From Pseudomonadota bacterium (GTDB lineage Bacteria; Desulfobacterota; Desulfovibrionia; Desulfovibrionales; Desulfovibrionaceae), in NCBI GenBank assembly GCA_018816865.1, contig JAHIUW010000020.1, forward strand, positions 1-45,570: DNA of 45,570 nt, in the 5' to 3' direction. The notes beneath the pieces were generated by a model, which was not told the DNA's origin, made no database searches, and saw nothing but the letters and a program-made list of their open reading frames with translations. Shown in pieces: positions 16,623 through 25,435 of the stretch; positions within the stretch are counted from its first letter, which is position 1, and each line of letters begins with the position of its first letter. The position numbers and the translations under genes were made by a program.

Positions 16623-19199
16623 TCAGCTCCGCGCCAGGATGGCTTCGTAGACCCGTTGGCAGCAGTTGCCGTCACGCTGGGTGAAAAATCCCCTGGCACG
16701 GGTTTCATAGGGCTCCGCGCGCACGCAGCCTGCAGCCATGGCCCCATCGAGATGCGCCAACAACTCGGGCAGTTCGCAGGCCCGCGGCCCGAATCCGTCG
16801 CGCGCATAGTCAAAGTAGCCCTCGGTATACACATGTCCAGAAAAAAACGGCTGCCGCTCAGGAAACTGGTAGTGCATCACGGCCTTGCCGACATAGGCGG
16901 CCTCGATGGCCAGCGACGAATAATCCGTGACGATCATCCGGCTGCTGAGCAGGATGTCCTGGATGGACCTGAAGTCCTCGGAGCCCAGGAACGTGAACGC
17001 TCCCGCATTAGCAAACAGCGGCAGGAACCTCGAGACCTCCGGGTGCGGCATGAACAGCAGGCGATAGCCGTGCCTGGCGGCCATGGCGGCAAGCTCCTCG
17101 CTGCCCGTCACGGCGTTCCAGGCCTTGAAGTAACAGCTGTCCGCAAAGGCCTTGCCCTCCAGGTCCGGCAGTCCCGGCACATGGGCCAGGGACTTGCGCA
17201 GATGCATGCGCCAGGTGGGGCAGAACAGGATGACCTTCCCCGGCTTCTTGTCGGCAGCGCCCTGCAACAGCGCGTCGTGCCGCGGCAAGCCCGTGAGCAC
17301 GACCTCGCGCGGGGTGAACTTGTAGTCCTCGCCCTGGACGATGGAATCGAATTCGGGTTGCGTGCTCGTGACAAACAGATCCATCCGCTTCTGGTTCAGC
17401 CAGCGCGACAGGTTCTGGGTGATGATGCCGTGCTGCAAAAAGGCCAGTTTGTGCCCCGGAATTCCAGCCACTTCGCGCAGCCCAAGGGGATCGACCACAG
17501 GCGGGTCGATCTGCGAGCTGATCAACCAGGCCGCATGCAGCAAGGCGTAATGGTGCTCCTTGCTGTCGTGGGCCAGGAGTGCGAAGCCCTTGGCCGCCAG
17601 ACGCTGCCAGTCCGGAGAGCGCCTAGAAAGCACGAAATGGATTTTGATATCTGGAGCGTACTGCTGCATCCACTGATAGAGGTGCTCCGCATTGTCGTCG
17701 GCCTTGTGGATCCGGTCCATGAACAGCCAGCAGCCAGCGTAGCGCTCCGTCTTTGCAGGGGCTGCGGCCTCGTCCATGGTCTTGCGCAGCTTGGGCGGGA
17801 GCGATTCCAGCGGCGCATACCAGGCTCCGAGGATCTCCCGACTGCCCACCTGTTCGAACATCCTCCCGGCGCACAACACGGACACGGGATGGCCGTTGAC
17901 CATGAATTGCAGGGTGCCGGTGTCAGCAAGGGGGAACCAGAGCCGGGTCTCCACGAGCAGATCCTGACCCCGGAAGCTGTGGTGCATGACCTTGGACCAG
18001 CGGGGCTGCACCTGCCCCTGTTCCGTTTGCGCCGTTACCTGGGCTGCTGCCCCGCCATAGCAGGCCACGGAAAACTCCCGGCGATCCGCCGAAACCTCAT
18101 GGACCACCAGCGGGAAGCCGCCCAGGTCCACGTCCTTCAGGGTCGAAAGCATGGCCAGCCGGACCATCAGCGGCATCATCGGCAGGCCGGAGCTCAAGAT
18201 GGTGTCAGCCTCGATGAACCTGAACACCGTGCGCAACAGATCAAAGAACCTCTCCAGGGCGTCCCCGGGGAAGGCATGACTGATGACGTTGTCCAGCATC
18301 TTGCGAACATACCAATAGACATCATAAAGGACGGTATTCTGGACAAAGAGGGGCACGTAGCCCAGCTCGGACTGGTAGGTCCTGAGCAGCCCCAGATAGC
18401 CGTAGAGGATCTGGTCCTGGTATTTCTCCCCCCGCGACCAGCCCTGATCCACCAGGCTGTCGCTGCCGCTTCTCTTGCGGTAGAAATACAAGGCGTTCTT
18501 CAGGAAGGCTATCTTGTAGTTCTTGCATGACAGAAGATAGCGGTTCAGAAAATTACCATCCTCAAATGACGGCTTGATGCGCTCGTCAAAGACGATTCCG
18601 CTCTGGGCCAAGCGCTCGCGCTCCACAAAAAAATTGGTGGCCAGCTGGATGCATTCCGGCTCGACCATCAGGTCTGCGACACGCACATCCGAGCTGAACT
18701 TGTAGCCCAGGGGATGGCTGTCGTTGAGGGTATTGCTGTCTTCGGCATAGTACACCAGCCGTCCGGCAAGCATGGCCCCGTCAAAACCGCTGTCCAGAAA
18801 ATCCTTGGCCACCGAGAAATAGCGCTCAGAGACAAAGTCGTCGGCGTCGATAAAGGTCACCCAGCGCCCGCTTGCCGCGGCAAGCCCCAGATTACGGGCC
18901 GTGGCCACCCCTCCGTTTTCCTTGCGCAGCAGTGTGATGTTGCCCGGGTAGCGCTGCACCCAGCGCAGGATGATGTCCGCCGTCTCGTCCAGGGAACCGT
19001 CATCCACGACGATCAGCTGGATATGAGTCGCGAAATCCAGCTCCTGCTGCTCCAGGCTGCTCAGCATCTTCTCTATCCAGGGGGCGCAATTGTACGCGGC
19101 GGTGACAACGCTGAAGGCGAACTCCTGACTAGGGCGAGCAGATTCCTGAGCCGCTTTCAGGCTCGGGGCAGGGGAAACGTTCAGGGGCGGAACAACCAT
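16623..19199 (-). CDS. GT2 fused to CDP-glycerol glycerophosphotransferase-like enzyme
   Basis: An 858-residue two-enzyme fusion. The N-terminal GT2 domain (residues about 27-250) has FSVVTAAYNCAPWIEKML, VVDDGSLDET and FIDADDF. A 200-residue middle region has no recognised fold. The C-terminal 350 residues match the TagB/TagF family: FLQHGIITQ, VILFCPTWR, FMPHPE and IVTDYSSLAIEA. TagF enzymes add glycerol phosphate, or a related alditol phosphate, from a CDP donor. GGAGAATG lies eight bases before the ATG. First gene of the leftward operon, with a 270-base leader back to a sigma-54-type site. Confidence 0.85.
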   Translation of the reverse strand: MVVPPLNVSPAPSLKAAQESARPSQEFAFSVVTAAYNCAPWIEKMLSSLEQQELDFATHIQLIVVDDGSLDETADIILRWVQRYPGNITLLRKENGGVATARNLGLAAASGRWVTFIDADDFVSERYFSVAKDFLDSGFDGAMLAGRLVYYAEDSNTLNDSHPLGYKFSSDVRVADLMVEPECIQLATNFFVERERLAQSGIVFDERIKPSFEDGNFLNRYLLSCKNYKIAFLKNALYFYRKRSGSDSLVDQGWSRGEKYQDQILYGYLGLLRTYQSELGYVPLFVQNTVLYDVYWYVRKMLDNVISHAFPGDALERFFDLLRTVFRFIEADTILSSGLPMMPLMVRLAMLSTLKDVDLGGFPLVVHEVSADRREFSVACYGGAAAQVTAQTEQGQVQPRWSKVMHHSFRGQDLLVETRLWFPLADTGTLQFMVNGHPVSVLCAGRMFEQVGSREILGAWYAPLESLPPKLRKTMDEAAAPAKTERYAGCWLFMDRIHKADDNAEHLYQWMQQYAPDIKIHFVLSRRSPDWQRLAAKGFALLAHDSKEHHYALLHAAWLISSQIDPPVVDPLGLREVAGIPGHKLAFLQHGIITQNLSRWLNQKRMDLFVTSTQPEFDSIVQGEDYKFTPREVVLTGLPRHDALLQGAADKKPGKVILFCPTWRMHLRKSLAHVPGLPDLEGKAFADSCYFKAWNAVTGSEELAAMAARHGYRLLFMPHPEVSRFLPLFANAGAFTFLGSEDFRSIQDILLSSRMIVTDYSSLAIEAAYVGKAVMHYQFPERQPFFSGHVYTEGYFDYARDGFGPRACELPELLAHLDGAMAAGCVRAEPYETRARGFFTQRDGNCCQRVYEAILARS

Positions 19200-19481
19200 C
19201 GTGCATTCTCCAGCGTCGGCTTGCGGCCAACGGCTCTCACTATTCAAAAAAGGCCCATGGACAAGACAGGGCACATGCGTAGTTCGGTCCTGAGGACAGA
19301 AATCTGACACACAACCCTCAAGGCAATCCATGCCTGAGGGGAGGGCATGAATGATGGCCCTGAATCCACAGGAACCCGCGTGAGGTCATGGTTGCCGTCA
19401 GGCACGGGCGCCGCGGGCGCCGAGCACGGCAACAGGGAAAGCAACCCTCTGCTTTGTTGCTGAGCATCAGGTGAAGGACAA

Positions 19482-19497
19482 AGCAAGGAGGGTGCCA
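19482..19497 (-). promoter_or_regulatory. Sigma-54-type promoter, leftward
   Basis: The minus strand reads TGGCACCCTCCTTGCT. It matches the -24/-12 consensus TGGCACGnnnnTTGCW at 11 of 12 fixed positions, with the required GG-N10-GC spacing. It points to the GT2-TagF gene, whose start is about 280 bases downstream. Confidence 0.65.
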
Positions 19498-19597
19498 AGC
19501 ACGAGCCGCGCCGAGTTTTTGACGTGCCTGCGTGCCCGAGGCCCCGGGTCCTCTGCCGCCCCACATTGCCCCGGGCAGCGCCCCGGCCCCAAACGGG

Positions 19598-19613
19598 TGG
19601 CAAGCATATTGCA
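19598..19613 (+). promoter_or_regulatory. Sigma-54-type promoter, rightward
   Basis: TGGCAAGCATATTGCA matches the -24/-12 consensus at 11 of 12 fixed positions, with exact GG-N10-GC spacing. It points to the TagF-like gene starting at 19750. Confidence 0.65.
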
Positions 19614-19749
19614 ACTCTTGTCTCGCCACCCGGCTTTTGCCGGTCATGGACGCGAGAGGCAGGCCAGAGAGGGTATCACACAACGGAACCGGAGCCGTAG
19701 AGATCCGCTTCGCACCAGCAGGCGTAGCGAAGCGCACAGAGAATCAACA

Positions 19750-20943
19750 ATGGACATCTCCCCCCTGAAAAAACTGGTCCAACTGGCGGCCCGGACGACT
19801 CGTCGCCCGGATCTCGCCGTCTTCCCCGGGCGCTCCGAAGGCCGGTTCATCGACAATGGCAAATACGCCTTTCTGCACTGCCACAGGCACCTGCCGGAAC
19901 TCGACTGCCATTTCTTGACCACGGACCCGCGGGAGGCGCGCAAGCTCAGGGAACGCGGCCTGCCCGCGCTGCTCTTCGGCCAGGGGAACAGCCTCGAGGT
20001 GCTGCTGGAGGCCGGGCTGGTCATCAGCGACGATTTCTGGTGGAAGAACCACCCCGAGATCTGGGCGGCCCTGCATCCCGCCCGGACCATCCAAATCTGG
20101 CACGGTATCCCGCTCAAGGCCATCGGCCTCCCCGAGATCAATTCCAGCGTGAACATGACCCCGGAAAAGGCCAGTCACCTGACCTTCGGCTACACCGGCT
20201 ACGACTCCGTGGTCTCCACCTCGCCATTCTTTACGCAGCACGCCTTCAGGCCCGCCTTTGGCGCCGAGGACTTCCCGGAGCTGGGCTACCCCAGAAACGA
20301 CGCCCTGCTCCGCCGCCACGACGCCCTGGACATGATCAACGTGGACACCGCGCTGTACGCCCAGCTCGTCAAACGCCGCAAGCAGGGGAGCTCCGTGGTC
20401 TTCTACATGCCCACGTTCCGCGATCTGGGGAACAATCCCTTCCAGGACGGGGCCATGCGCCTGGAGGCCATGGACGCCTTCGCCCGGGAACACGATGTGC
20501 TCTTCGTGCTCAAGTTCCACCCCTATATCGACATCGACGCCCCGCGCCTGCCCGAAACGATCCTCCTGGCGGACTCCAAGAGTGACGCCTATCCCCTGCT
20601 CAGCCTCTGCGACGTGCTGGTCACGGATTATTCCTCGGTGTTCTTCGATTTCCTGCTGCTCGACAGGCCGATGATCTTCTACCCCTACGACTACGAAGAC
20701 TACACCACCAAGAACCGCGAGCTGCTGTTCGACTACGACGAGATGATCCCCGGGCCACGAGTGGATTCCGAGGCCGCCCTGTATGCTCAGATCCTGTCCG
20801 CCATCGCCGACGGCGACGCCCCGGGCCAGGCCCGCAGGGCCGAGATCCGGGCCATGGCGTTCAAGGACCCCGACGGCGACGCGGGGACCAGGTTGGGACA
20901 ATACATCACCCGATTCAACCAGAACAATGGAAGGTGCTCATGA
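19750..20943 (+). CDS. CDP-glycerol glycerophosphotransferase-family enzyme
   Basis: A 397-residue TagB/TagF-family protein. It shows IQIWHGIPLKAIGLP (the WHG motif), VVFYMPTFRD, VLKFHPY and VLVTDYSSVFFDF, then the end motif YDYEDYTTKNRELLFDYDEM, all typical of CDP-alditol phosphotransferases. The ATG at 19750 is the first that begins the conserved domain; the frame upstream reads as low-complexity sequence. Its TGA overlaps the ATG of the nucleotidyltransferase gene, so the two are coupled. It probably adds a phosphoalcohol to a surface glycan at the cytoplasmic membrane. Such enzymes are best known from Gram-positive teichoic acid synthesis. Confidence 0.88.
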   Translation: MDISPLKKLVQLAARTTRRPDLAVFPGRSEGRFIDNGKYAFLHCHRHLPELDCHFLTTDPREARKLRERGLPALLFGQGNSLEVLLEAGLVISDDFWWKNHPEIWAALHPARTIQIWHGIPLKAIGLPEINSSVNMTPEKASHLTFGYTGYDSVVSTSPFFTQHAFRPAFGAEDFPELGYPRNDALLRRHDALDMINVDTALYAQLVKRRKQGSSVVFYMPTFRDLGNNPFQDGAMRLEAMDAFAREHDVLFVLKFHPYIDIDAPRLPETILLADSKSDAYPLLSLCDVLVTDYSSVFFDFLLLDRPMIFYPYDYEDYTTKNRELLFDYDEMIPGPRVDSEAALYAQILSAIADGDAPGQARRAEIRAMAFKDPDGDAGTRLGQYITRFNQNNGRCS

Positions 20944-21641
20944 AGGCCGTGATACTTGCAGCAGGAGTGGGGAGCCGTCTGGGCCGCCCCTTGCCAAAGT
21001 CTCTTTCCGTCCTGCCCACCGGGGAAACCATCATCGGCAGGCAGATCCATGCCCTTTGGGAGGCGGGGGTCAGGGAGGTCTACGTGGTCGTGGGCTTCAA
21101 GAAAACCCTGGTCATGGAGCAGAACCCCGACGTCTTCTACCACTACAATCCCCTATTCTACCTGACCAACACGGCCAAGAGCCTGCTGGGCGCCGTCCGA
21201 CACCTGGACGACGACGTGCTCTGGCTCAACGGCGACGTGGTCTTTGACCGCTCGATCATCAAGCTGGTCTTGGCCTCGCAGGGCAACCGCATCTGCGTGG
21301 ACAAGAAACGCTGCGGCGACGAAGAGGTCAAGTATACCCTGGACGAGCGGGGAGCCATCAATGCCATCTCAAAGATCGTGACTAAGCCCCAGGGCGAGGC
21401 CGTGGGCATCAATCTGGTGCGCCGCGAGGACCTGCCCGCGCTGGTCAGGGCTCTTGAGACATGCAACGACCAGGATTATTTCGAAATGGGCCTGGAAATC
21501 ATGATCAACGCAGGCGTGACGATCCTGCCTCTGGACGTCTCGACCTACCGCTGCATCGAAGTGGACTTCGAAGAGGACTGGGACCACGCCCGCCGGATGT
21601 TCGCCCAGGGCTCAGCCGAGTCGCGGGTCCTGCTGGGCTAG
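20940..21641 (+). CDS. LicC-like sugar/alcohol-phosphate nucleotidyltransferase
   Basis: A 233-residue nucleotidyltransferase with the N-terminal signature MKAVILAAGVGSRLG, then PLPKSL and LNGDVVFD, as in LicC/RfbA-type enzymes. ATGA overlap with the TagF-like gene and a GGAAGG site before the ATG tie the two together. LicC makes CDP-choline and related enzymes make CDP-alditols, so the simplest reading is that it makes the CDP-linked donor used by the neighbouring TagF-like enzymes. The substrate cannot be read from the sequence. Confidence 0.8.
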   Translation: MKAVILAAGVGSRLGRPLPKSLSVLPTGETIIGRQIHALWEAGVREVYVVVGFKKTLVMEQNPDVFYHYNPLFYLTNTAKSLLGAVRHLDDDVLWLNGDVVFDRSIIKLVLASQGNRICVDKKRCGDEEVKYTLDERGAINAISKIVTKPQGEAVGINLVRREDLPALVRALETCNDQDYFEMGLEIMINAGVTILPLDVSTYRCIEVDFEEDWDHARRMFAQGSAESRVLLG

Positions 21642-21786
21642 GATAAATCACGCGCCGAGTCCACTGCCTCCAGGGCGGTTGTCCGCGGCGAGCGCTGTCC
21701 GGATGGCATCCGTGCCGACGTTTCAGACATTTCGGCGGCCGGAATGGCCTTCCGATCGCATGGATCACTTCAACAAGGTAAGACTA

Positions 21787-22440
21787 ATGAAAATTATCTT
21801 CATCCATATCCCGAAATGCGCGGGCCGCTCGGTCAATGGCGCACTGCTGCCCCGATTCCCCCAAGAGAAGACCCTCAAGGTCTGGAATCCGAAATTCGGA
21901 GCGGATATCGACGCCGCCGGCTTCAAGAATATGGACCTCAAGGCGATCACCCAAAAGGATCTGATCCTCGGGCACATCCAACTGGACATCGTCGTCGATA
22001 AGCTTAAGGCGTCCTTCAGCGAATACACACCGATCACCGTCGTGCGTGATCCCCTCGCCCGTGTCATTTCACTCTACCACTACATCAGAAGGACGAAATA
22101 CCATCTGCAACACGAACAGGTCTGCAACGTCAGTCTGCATGACTTCATCATTAGCCAGCCGGCGAACTATCAATCCAACTATTTGGTGCATAGCGACACG
22201 GTCAATACATATGAGTATCTCAACTCCATGGGAGTGAAAGTGTTTTCTCAACTTCACTTGCGTCATCTATTCAATTATGTTTCCGAACTATTTGGAGAAA
22301 ATGTTCCGGAATTGGCTGAAAACAAGAATCCGCAACGTGAAGGGATCGAGATCGATGAAGCGGCATGCGCTCAATTCATTGAAAGAAACAAACGCGACTA
22401 TATTCTTTATGAGCAGGTACTTGCCGACTATGCGGCCTAG
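21787..22440 (+). CDS. Sulfotransferase-family protein
   Basis: A 217-residue protein with the 5'-phosphosulfate-binding motif IFIHIPKCAGRSVNG (residues 3-17) and the 3'-phosphate-binding motif VVRDPLARVISLYHY, as in the Sulfotransfer_2 carbohydrate sulfotransferases that use PAPS. AAGGTAAGACTA precedes the ATG at 21787; the longer frame to the left has no ribosome site. The second half is AT-richer than the neighbouring genes, suggesting separate acquisition. It probably sulfates a sugar of the surface glycan. The sugar is unknown. Confidence 0.8.
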   Translation: MKIIFIHIPKCAGRSVNGALLPRFPQEKTLKVWNPKFGADIDAAGFKNMDLKAITQKDLILGHIQLDIVVDKLKASFSEYTPITVVRDPLARVISLYHYIRRTKYHLQHEQVCNVSLHDFIISQPANYQSNYLVHSDTVNTYEYLNSMGVKVFSQLHLRHLFNYVSELFGENVPELAENKNPQREGIEIDEAACAQFIERNKRDYILYEQVLADYAA

Positions 22441-22505
22441 CCGCTCCAACGGCAATTTCCTTGTCACAGTTATTCACGGCCACGATCTTCACATCAGGGT
22501 ATAGA

Positions 22506-23630
22506 ATGTCACTTGCGAGCATGATCAAAAAGACTCACCTGCTGAGGCCAAACGCTCTTCCAAATTCGTATAGCCTCGCGATTGTGTGCATCTCCAGCTA
22601 CCTGCAATCCATCCCTGAATCATTGCTGCTGAACGCAAAGACAATTTTCATCTTGCAGTACAAAGCTGATTGCCCAACTGCCGTCACCTTGTCCACCCCG
22701 AACAATGCACAGCATACGATCCCCGTACTCCCTTTCGACAAACTTCGTGACGAGATCGAATTCGACATCCTCTTTTTCCATCCTGAATTTTCGACCATGT
22801 GGCTGGGAGCCTCAGCACAACATCTGCGCGGATTGGGGATTGAGTCCTACTATATTTGGATGCCGACGCCACACAACCGAGGCATCTGCACGACTCATGA
22901 CTCCACGTATTACCCATCCAACAAAACAGCCCTTGACAATGTCTTTGATCGGCTTGCGGACGAAGTGAGCAGACGTATTTTTGCTTCGAGAATCCGCGCG
23001 TTGACGACGGGCAATATTGGCTACATCGAGTTGTCAGAGTATCCGCAGTACTTTCATCCACTCGTGCAGCCAAGCCTTGGGGATATCGTCATTGATGGAG
23101 GAGTGTCAGAAAACATCAACCAGCAGGCCGGCTTTATCAAGGCGGTTGGTGATACAGGGAAGATCTATGGGTTCGAGCCCGATCCCATCGGCTTCGAAAA
23201 AGCCCGGGAAAGCCTCAAGAAGCATGACGCAAAGGGAATTTTCCAGCTCATTCCCAGCGGGTTATGGCACAAGCGGGATACGCTGCACTTCGATCTCGCG
23301 GGGGACGGCACCCACGTCTCACACCAGGGCAGCCCCGACTCCTGCCCGTGCGAAGTAATCTCCGTGGATGAGTTCGTCGACGCCCTCTCCCTGAAAAAGG
23401 TCGACCTGATCAAGCTGGATGTGGAAGGCGCGGAAGTGAATGTCATCAAGGGAGCCATCAAGACCATCACCCGCTTCAAGCCCAAGCTGGCGATCTCGCT
23501 GTATCATGCGCCCAAGGATCTCTATTACATCCCCCGCCTGCTGTTGGAGCTCGACCCTCAGTATAAAATCTACATCGGCCACCACCACGCCTGTCTGTAC
23601 GAGACGATCCTGTACGCCAGAAGGCACTGA
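22506..23630 (+). CDS. FkbM-family methyltransferase with extra N-terminal domain
   Basis: A 374-residue protein. The C-terminal part (residues about 190-370) is an FkbM-type SAM-dependent methyltransferase: GDIVIDGGVSENINQQAG, YGFEPDP, and VDLIKLDVEGAEVNVIKGA. The first 185 residues (with FDILFFHPEF and YYIWMPTPHN) have no family I recognise. The gene is AT-richer over its first 600 bases. A weak AGGG precedes the ATG at 22506. FkbM enzymes O-methylate sugars in many surface polysaccharides. Last gene before the strong terminator at 23720. Confidence 0.8.
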   Translation: MSLASMIKKTHLLRPNALPNSYSLAIVCISSYLQSIPESLLLNAKTIFILQYKADCPTAVTLSTPNNAQHTIPVLPFDKLRDEIEFDILFFHPEFSTMWLGASAQHLRGLGIESYYIWMPTPHNRGICTTHDSTYYPSNKTALDNVFDRLADEVSRRIFASRIRALTTGNIGYIELSEYPQYFHPLVQPSLGDIVIDGGVSENINQQAGFIKAVGDTGKIYGFEPDPIGFEKARESLKKHDAKGIFQLIPSGLWHKRDTLHFDLAGDGTHVSHQGSPDSCPCEVISVDEFVDALSLKKVDLIKLDVEGAEVNVIKGAIKTITRFKPKLAISLYHAPKDLYYIPRLLLELDPQYKIYIGHHHACLYETILYARRH

Positions 23631-23719
23631 TGCCCCAAGCACAGAGAGTTTTTAAGAATTATTGCCCGCCTCAACCTAAAACTCCCCCACAGCAACCCAA
23701 GGCTTGAAGCCCACAACAA

Positions 23720-23754
23720 AAACCCCCGACCGCCAAGCTAGCGATCGGGGGTTT
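23720..23754. terminator. Bidirectional terminator
   Basis: AAACCCCCGA, inner CGC pairing with GCG around loop CAAGCTA, TCGGGGGTTT. The arms carry T runs on both strands, so it can end both the rightward glycan genes and the leftward tRNA-Lys. Confidence 0.85.
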
Positions 23755-23763
23755 GTTCTCATA

Positions 23764-23839
23764 TGGTGGGCCGTGTTGGGCTCGAACCAACGACTCTCTA
23801 CTTAAAAGGCAGATACTCTACCGACTGAGTTAACGGCCC
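23764..23839 (-). tRNA. tRNA-Lys (TTT anticodon)
   Basis: On the minus strand: acceptor GGGCCGT, D arm with AGTCGGTAGAG, anticodon loop CTTTTAA, T arm with GGTTCGAGCCC, 3' ACGGCCC, discriminator A and encoded CCA. All arms are complete. Confidence 0.95.
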
Positions 23840-23853
23840 ACGCGGGGAAGGTG

Positions 23854-23882
23854 TTGATATCGACGGGTCTGATTTCTGTCAA
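23854..23882 (-). promoter_or_regulatory. Promoter of tRNA-Lys
   Basis: The minus strand reads TTGACA (23882-23877), 17 bases, TATCAA (23859-23854), 14 bases before the tRNA 5' end. A good housekeeping promoter. Confidence 0.7.
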
Positions 23883-23969
23883 GCTAAATATAAGCATGAT
23901 CCCCGGTCACTGCAAGCGCGGCACGGCTCTCCCGCCCTGTAACAAGGGAGGTCGCGGCAACCCTGCGTG

Positions 23970-25247
23970 CTATTCGGGCGTCAGGATCTCCAAACCGCCC
24001 ATGTAGGGCCGCAGGGCCTCGGGGATGACCACGCTGCCGTCTGCCTGCTGGTAGTTCTCCAGCACGGCCACGAGTGTCCGGCCCACGGCCAGGCCCGAGC
24101 CGTTCAGGGTATGCACCAGTTCGGTCTTCTTCTCGCCCTTGCGCTTGAAGCGGATGCCTCCGCGCCGGGCCTGGAAGTCCTCGCAGTTGGAACAGGATGA
24201 GATCTCGCGGAATTTGTCCTGCCCGGGCAGCCAGACCTCCAGGTCGTAGGTCTTGGTGGCCGAAAAACCCAGATCGCCGGTGCACAGGTTGACCACCCGG
24301 TAGTGCAGGCCCAGGCGCTTGAGGATGGTCTCGGCGTGCTCGCGCATCTCTTCCAGGGCGGCGTAGGAGTTCTCGGGCTTCTCGAAGCGCACCATCTCCA
24401 CCTTCTGGAACTGGTGCATGCGGATCAGGCCCTTGGTGTCCTTGCCGTAGGACCCGGCCTCGGAGCGGAAGCAGGGGGTCCAGGCCGTGTACTTCAGCGG
24501 CAGGTCGTCCTCGGGCAGGGTTTCGTCGCGGTGCAGGTTGGTCACCGGCACTTCGGCGGTGGGGATCAGGTAATAATCCGTGCCCTCGAGCTTGAACAGG
24601 TCGGCCTCGAACTTGGGCAGCTGGCCCGTGGCGGTCATGGTCTCGCGGTTGACGATGACCGGGGGCATGATCTCCAGATAGCCGTGCTCGGTGGTCTGGA
24701 CATCCAGCATGAAGGACGCCAGGGCGCGCTCCAGACGCGCAGCCCAGCCGCGGTAGACCACAAATCGGCTGCCGGCCAGCTTGGCCCCGCGCTCGAAATC
24801 CAGCCCGCCCAGGGCGGTGCCCAGTTCCCAATGCTCCTTGGGGTCGAAATCGAACTCGGGGGCCTTGCCCCAGCGGAAGACCTCGGCGTTGTCGGAGTCG
24901 TCGCGGCCATCCTGCACGCTCGAATGCGGGATGTTGGGCACGGACACCAGCCAGTCGTTGACCTGTTCGTCCACAAGGCGCAATTCCTCGTCCAGGGCCT
25001 TGATGCGCTCGCCCACCTCGCCCATGCGGGCCACCAGGTCGGCAGCGTCCTCTCCGGCCTTCTTGCGCAGGCCCACGTCCTTGGACACGGTGTTGCGCTC
25101 GGCCTTCAGGGCTTCGGTCTCGGTGATCAACTCGCGGCGGCGTTCGTCCAGGACGCTGAAGGCGTCCACGTCCACCTTGGCCCGCCGGCGGGTCAGGGCC
25201 TCGCGGACCACATCCAGATTCTTTCTGATAAATTTGAGATCGAGCAT
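23970..25247 (-). CDS. serS: Seryl-tRNA synthetase
   Basis: A 425-residue class II synthetase of normal length. The N-terminal coiled-coil arm that holds the long variable arm of tRNA-Ser is present (residues about 30-100, [14 protein letters not shown]). Motif 2 ([20 protein letters not shown]) and motif 3 (near [19 protein letters not shown]) are intact, and the C-terminus has the usual [16 protein letters not shown] ribosome site precedes the ATG. It charges tRNA-Ser, and also tRNA-Sec, with serine, the first step of selenocysteine synthesis, which matters for the selenoprotein at 26853. Not otherwise linked to its neighbours. Confidence 0.97.
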   Translation of the reverse strand: MLDLKFIRKNLDVVREALTRRRAKVDVDAFSVLDERRRELITETEALKAERNTVSKDVGLRKKAGEDAADLVARMGEVGERIKALDEELRLVDEQVNDWLVSVPNIPHSSVQDGRDDSDNAEVFRWGKAPEFDFDPKEHWELGTALGGLDFERGAKLAGSRFVVYRGWAARLERALASFMLDVQTTEHGYLEIMPPVIVNRETMTATGQLPKFEADLFKLEGTDYYLIPTAEVPVTNLHRDETLPEDDLPLKYTAWTPCFRSEAGSYGKDTKGLIRMHQFQKVEMVRFEKPENSYAALEEMREHAETILKRLGLHYRVVNLCTGDLGFSATKTYDLEVWLPGQDKFREISSCSNCEDFQARRGGIRFKRKGEKKTELVHTLNGSGLAVGRTLVAVLENYQQADGSVVIPEALRPYMGGLEILTPE

Positions 25248-25367
25248 CTATCCTCCAACCGCCGGGCGACCCCGGCCGGGTTCTTATTGATAACTGCCCG
25301 GAACGCGTCGTCCCGCTGCAACGGCCATCTATAGAGCTTCCGCCCCTGGCTTGCAAGTCGCCCCCGA

Positions 25368-25383
25368 CGGTACGGGGCTTGCA
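25368..25383 (+). promoter_or_regulatory. Possible sigma-54 promoter of glf
   Basis: CGGTACGGGGCTTGCA matches the -24/-12 consensus at 10 of 12 fixed positions, with GG-N10-GC spacing, 52 bases before the glf start. In GC-rich DNA a chance match is possible. Confidence 0.4.
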
Positions 25384-25435
25384 AACCTCATCAGCGGCGG
25401 CCTATTGTGGGCCAACAATCAGAGGGAGCACACGC

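Larger units (their letters stand above)
19200..19749. other. Divergent regulatory region of the glycan cluster
   Basis: 550 bases between two divergent glycosyltransferase genes. It holds a near-consensus sigma-54 promoter on each strand (19482-19497 minus, 19598-19613 plus), 100 bases apart. An imperfect inverted repeat GCAACA...TGTTGC-type (about 19429-19461) lies on the minus-strand leader side and could be an activator site. I see no supported gene in the gap. Confidence 0.65.

Noticed and set aside
16569-18530. A 653-codon plus-strand frame
   Set aside because: It is antisense to the clearly conserved GT2-TagF gene. The product has no recognisable motif and is typical of GC-rich shadow frames.
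21736-21770. A sigma-54-like GG-N10-GC match before the sulfotransferase gene
   Set aside because: The -12 box reads TCGC rather than TTGC and the rest matches poorly.
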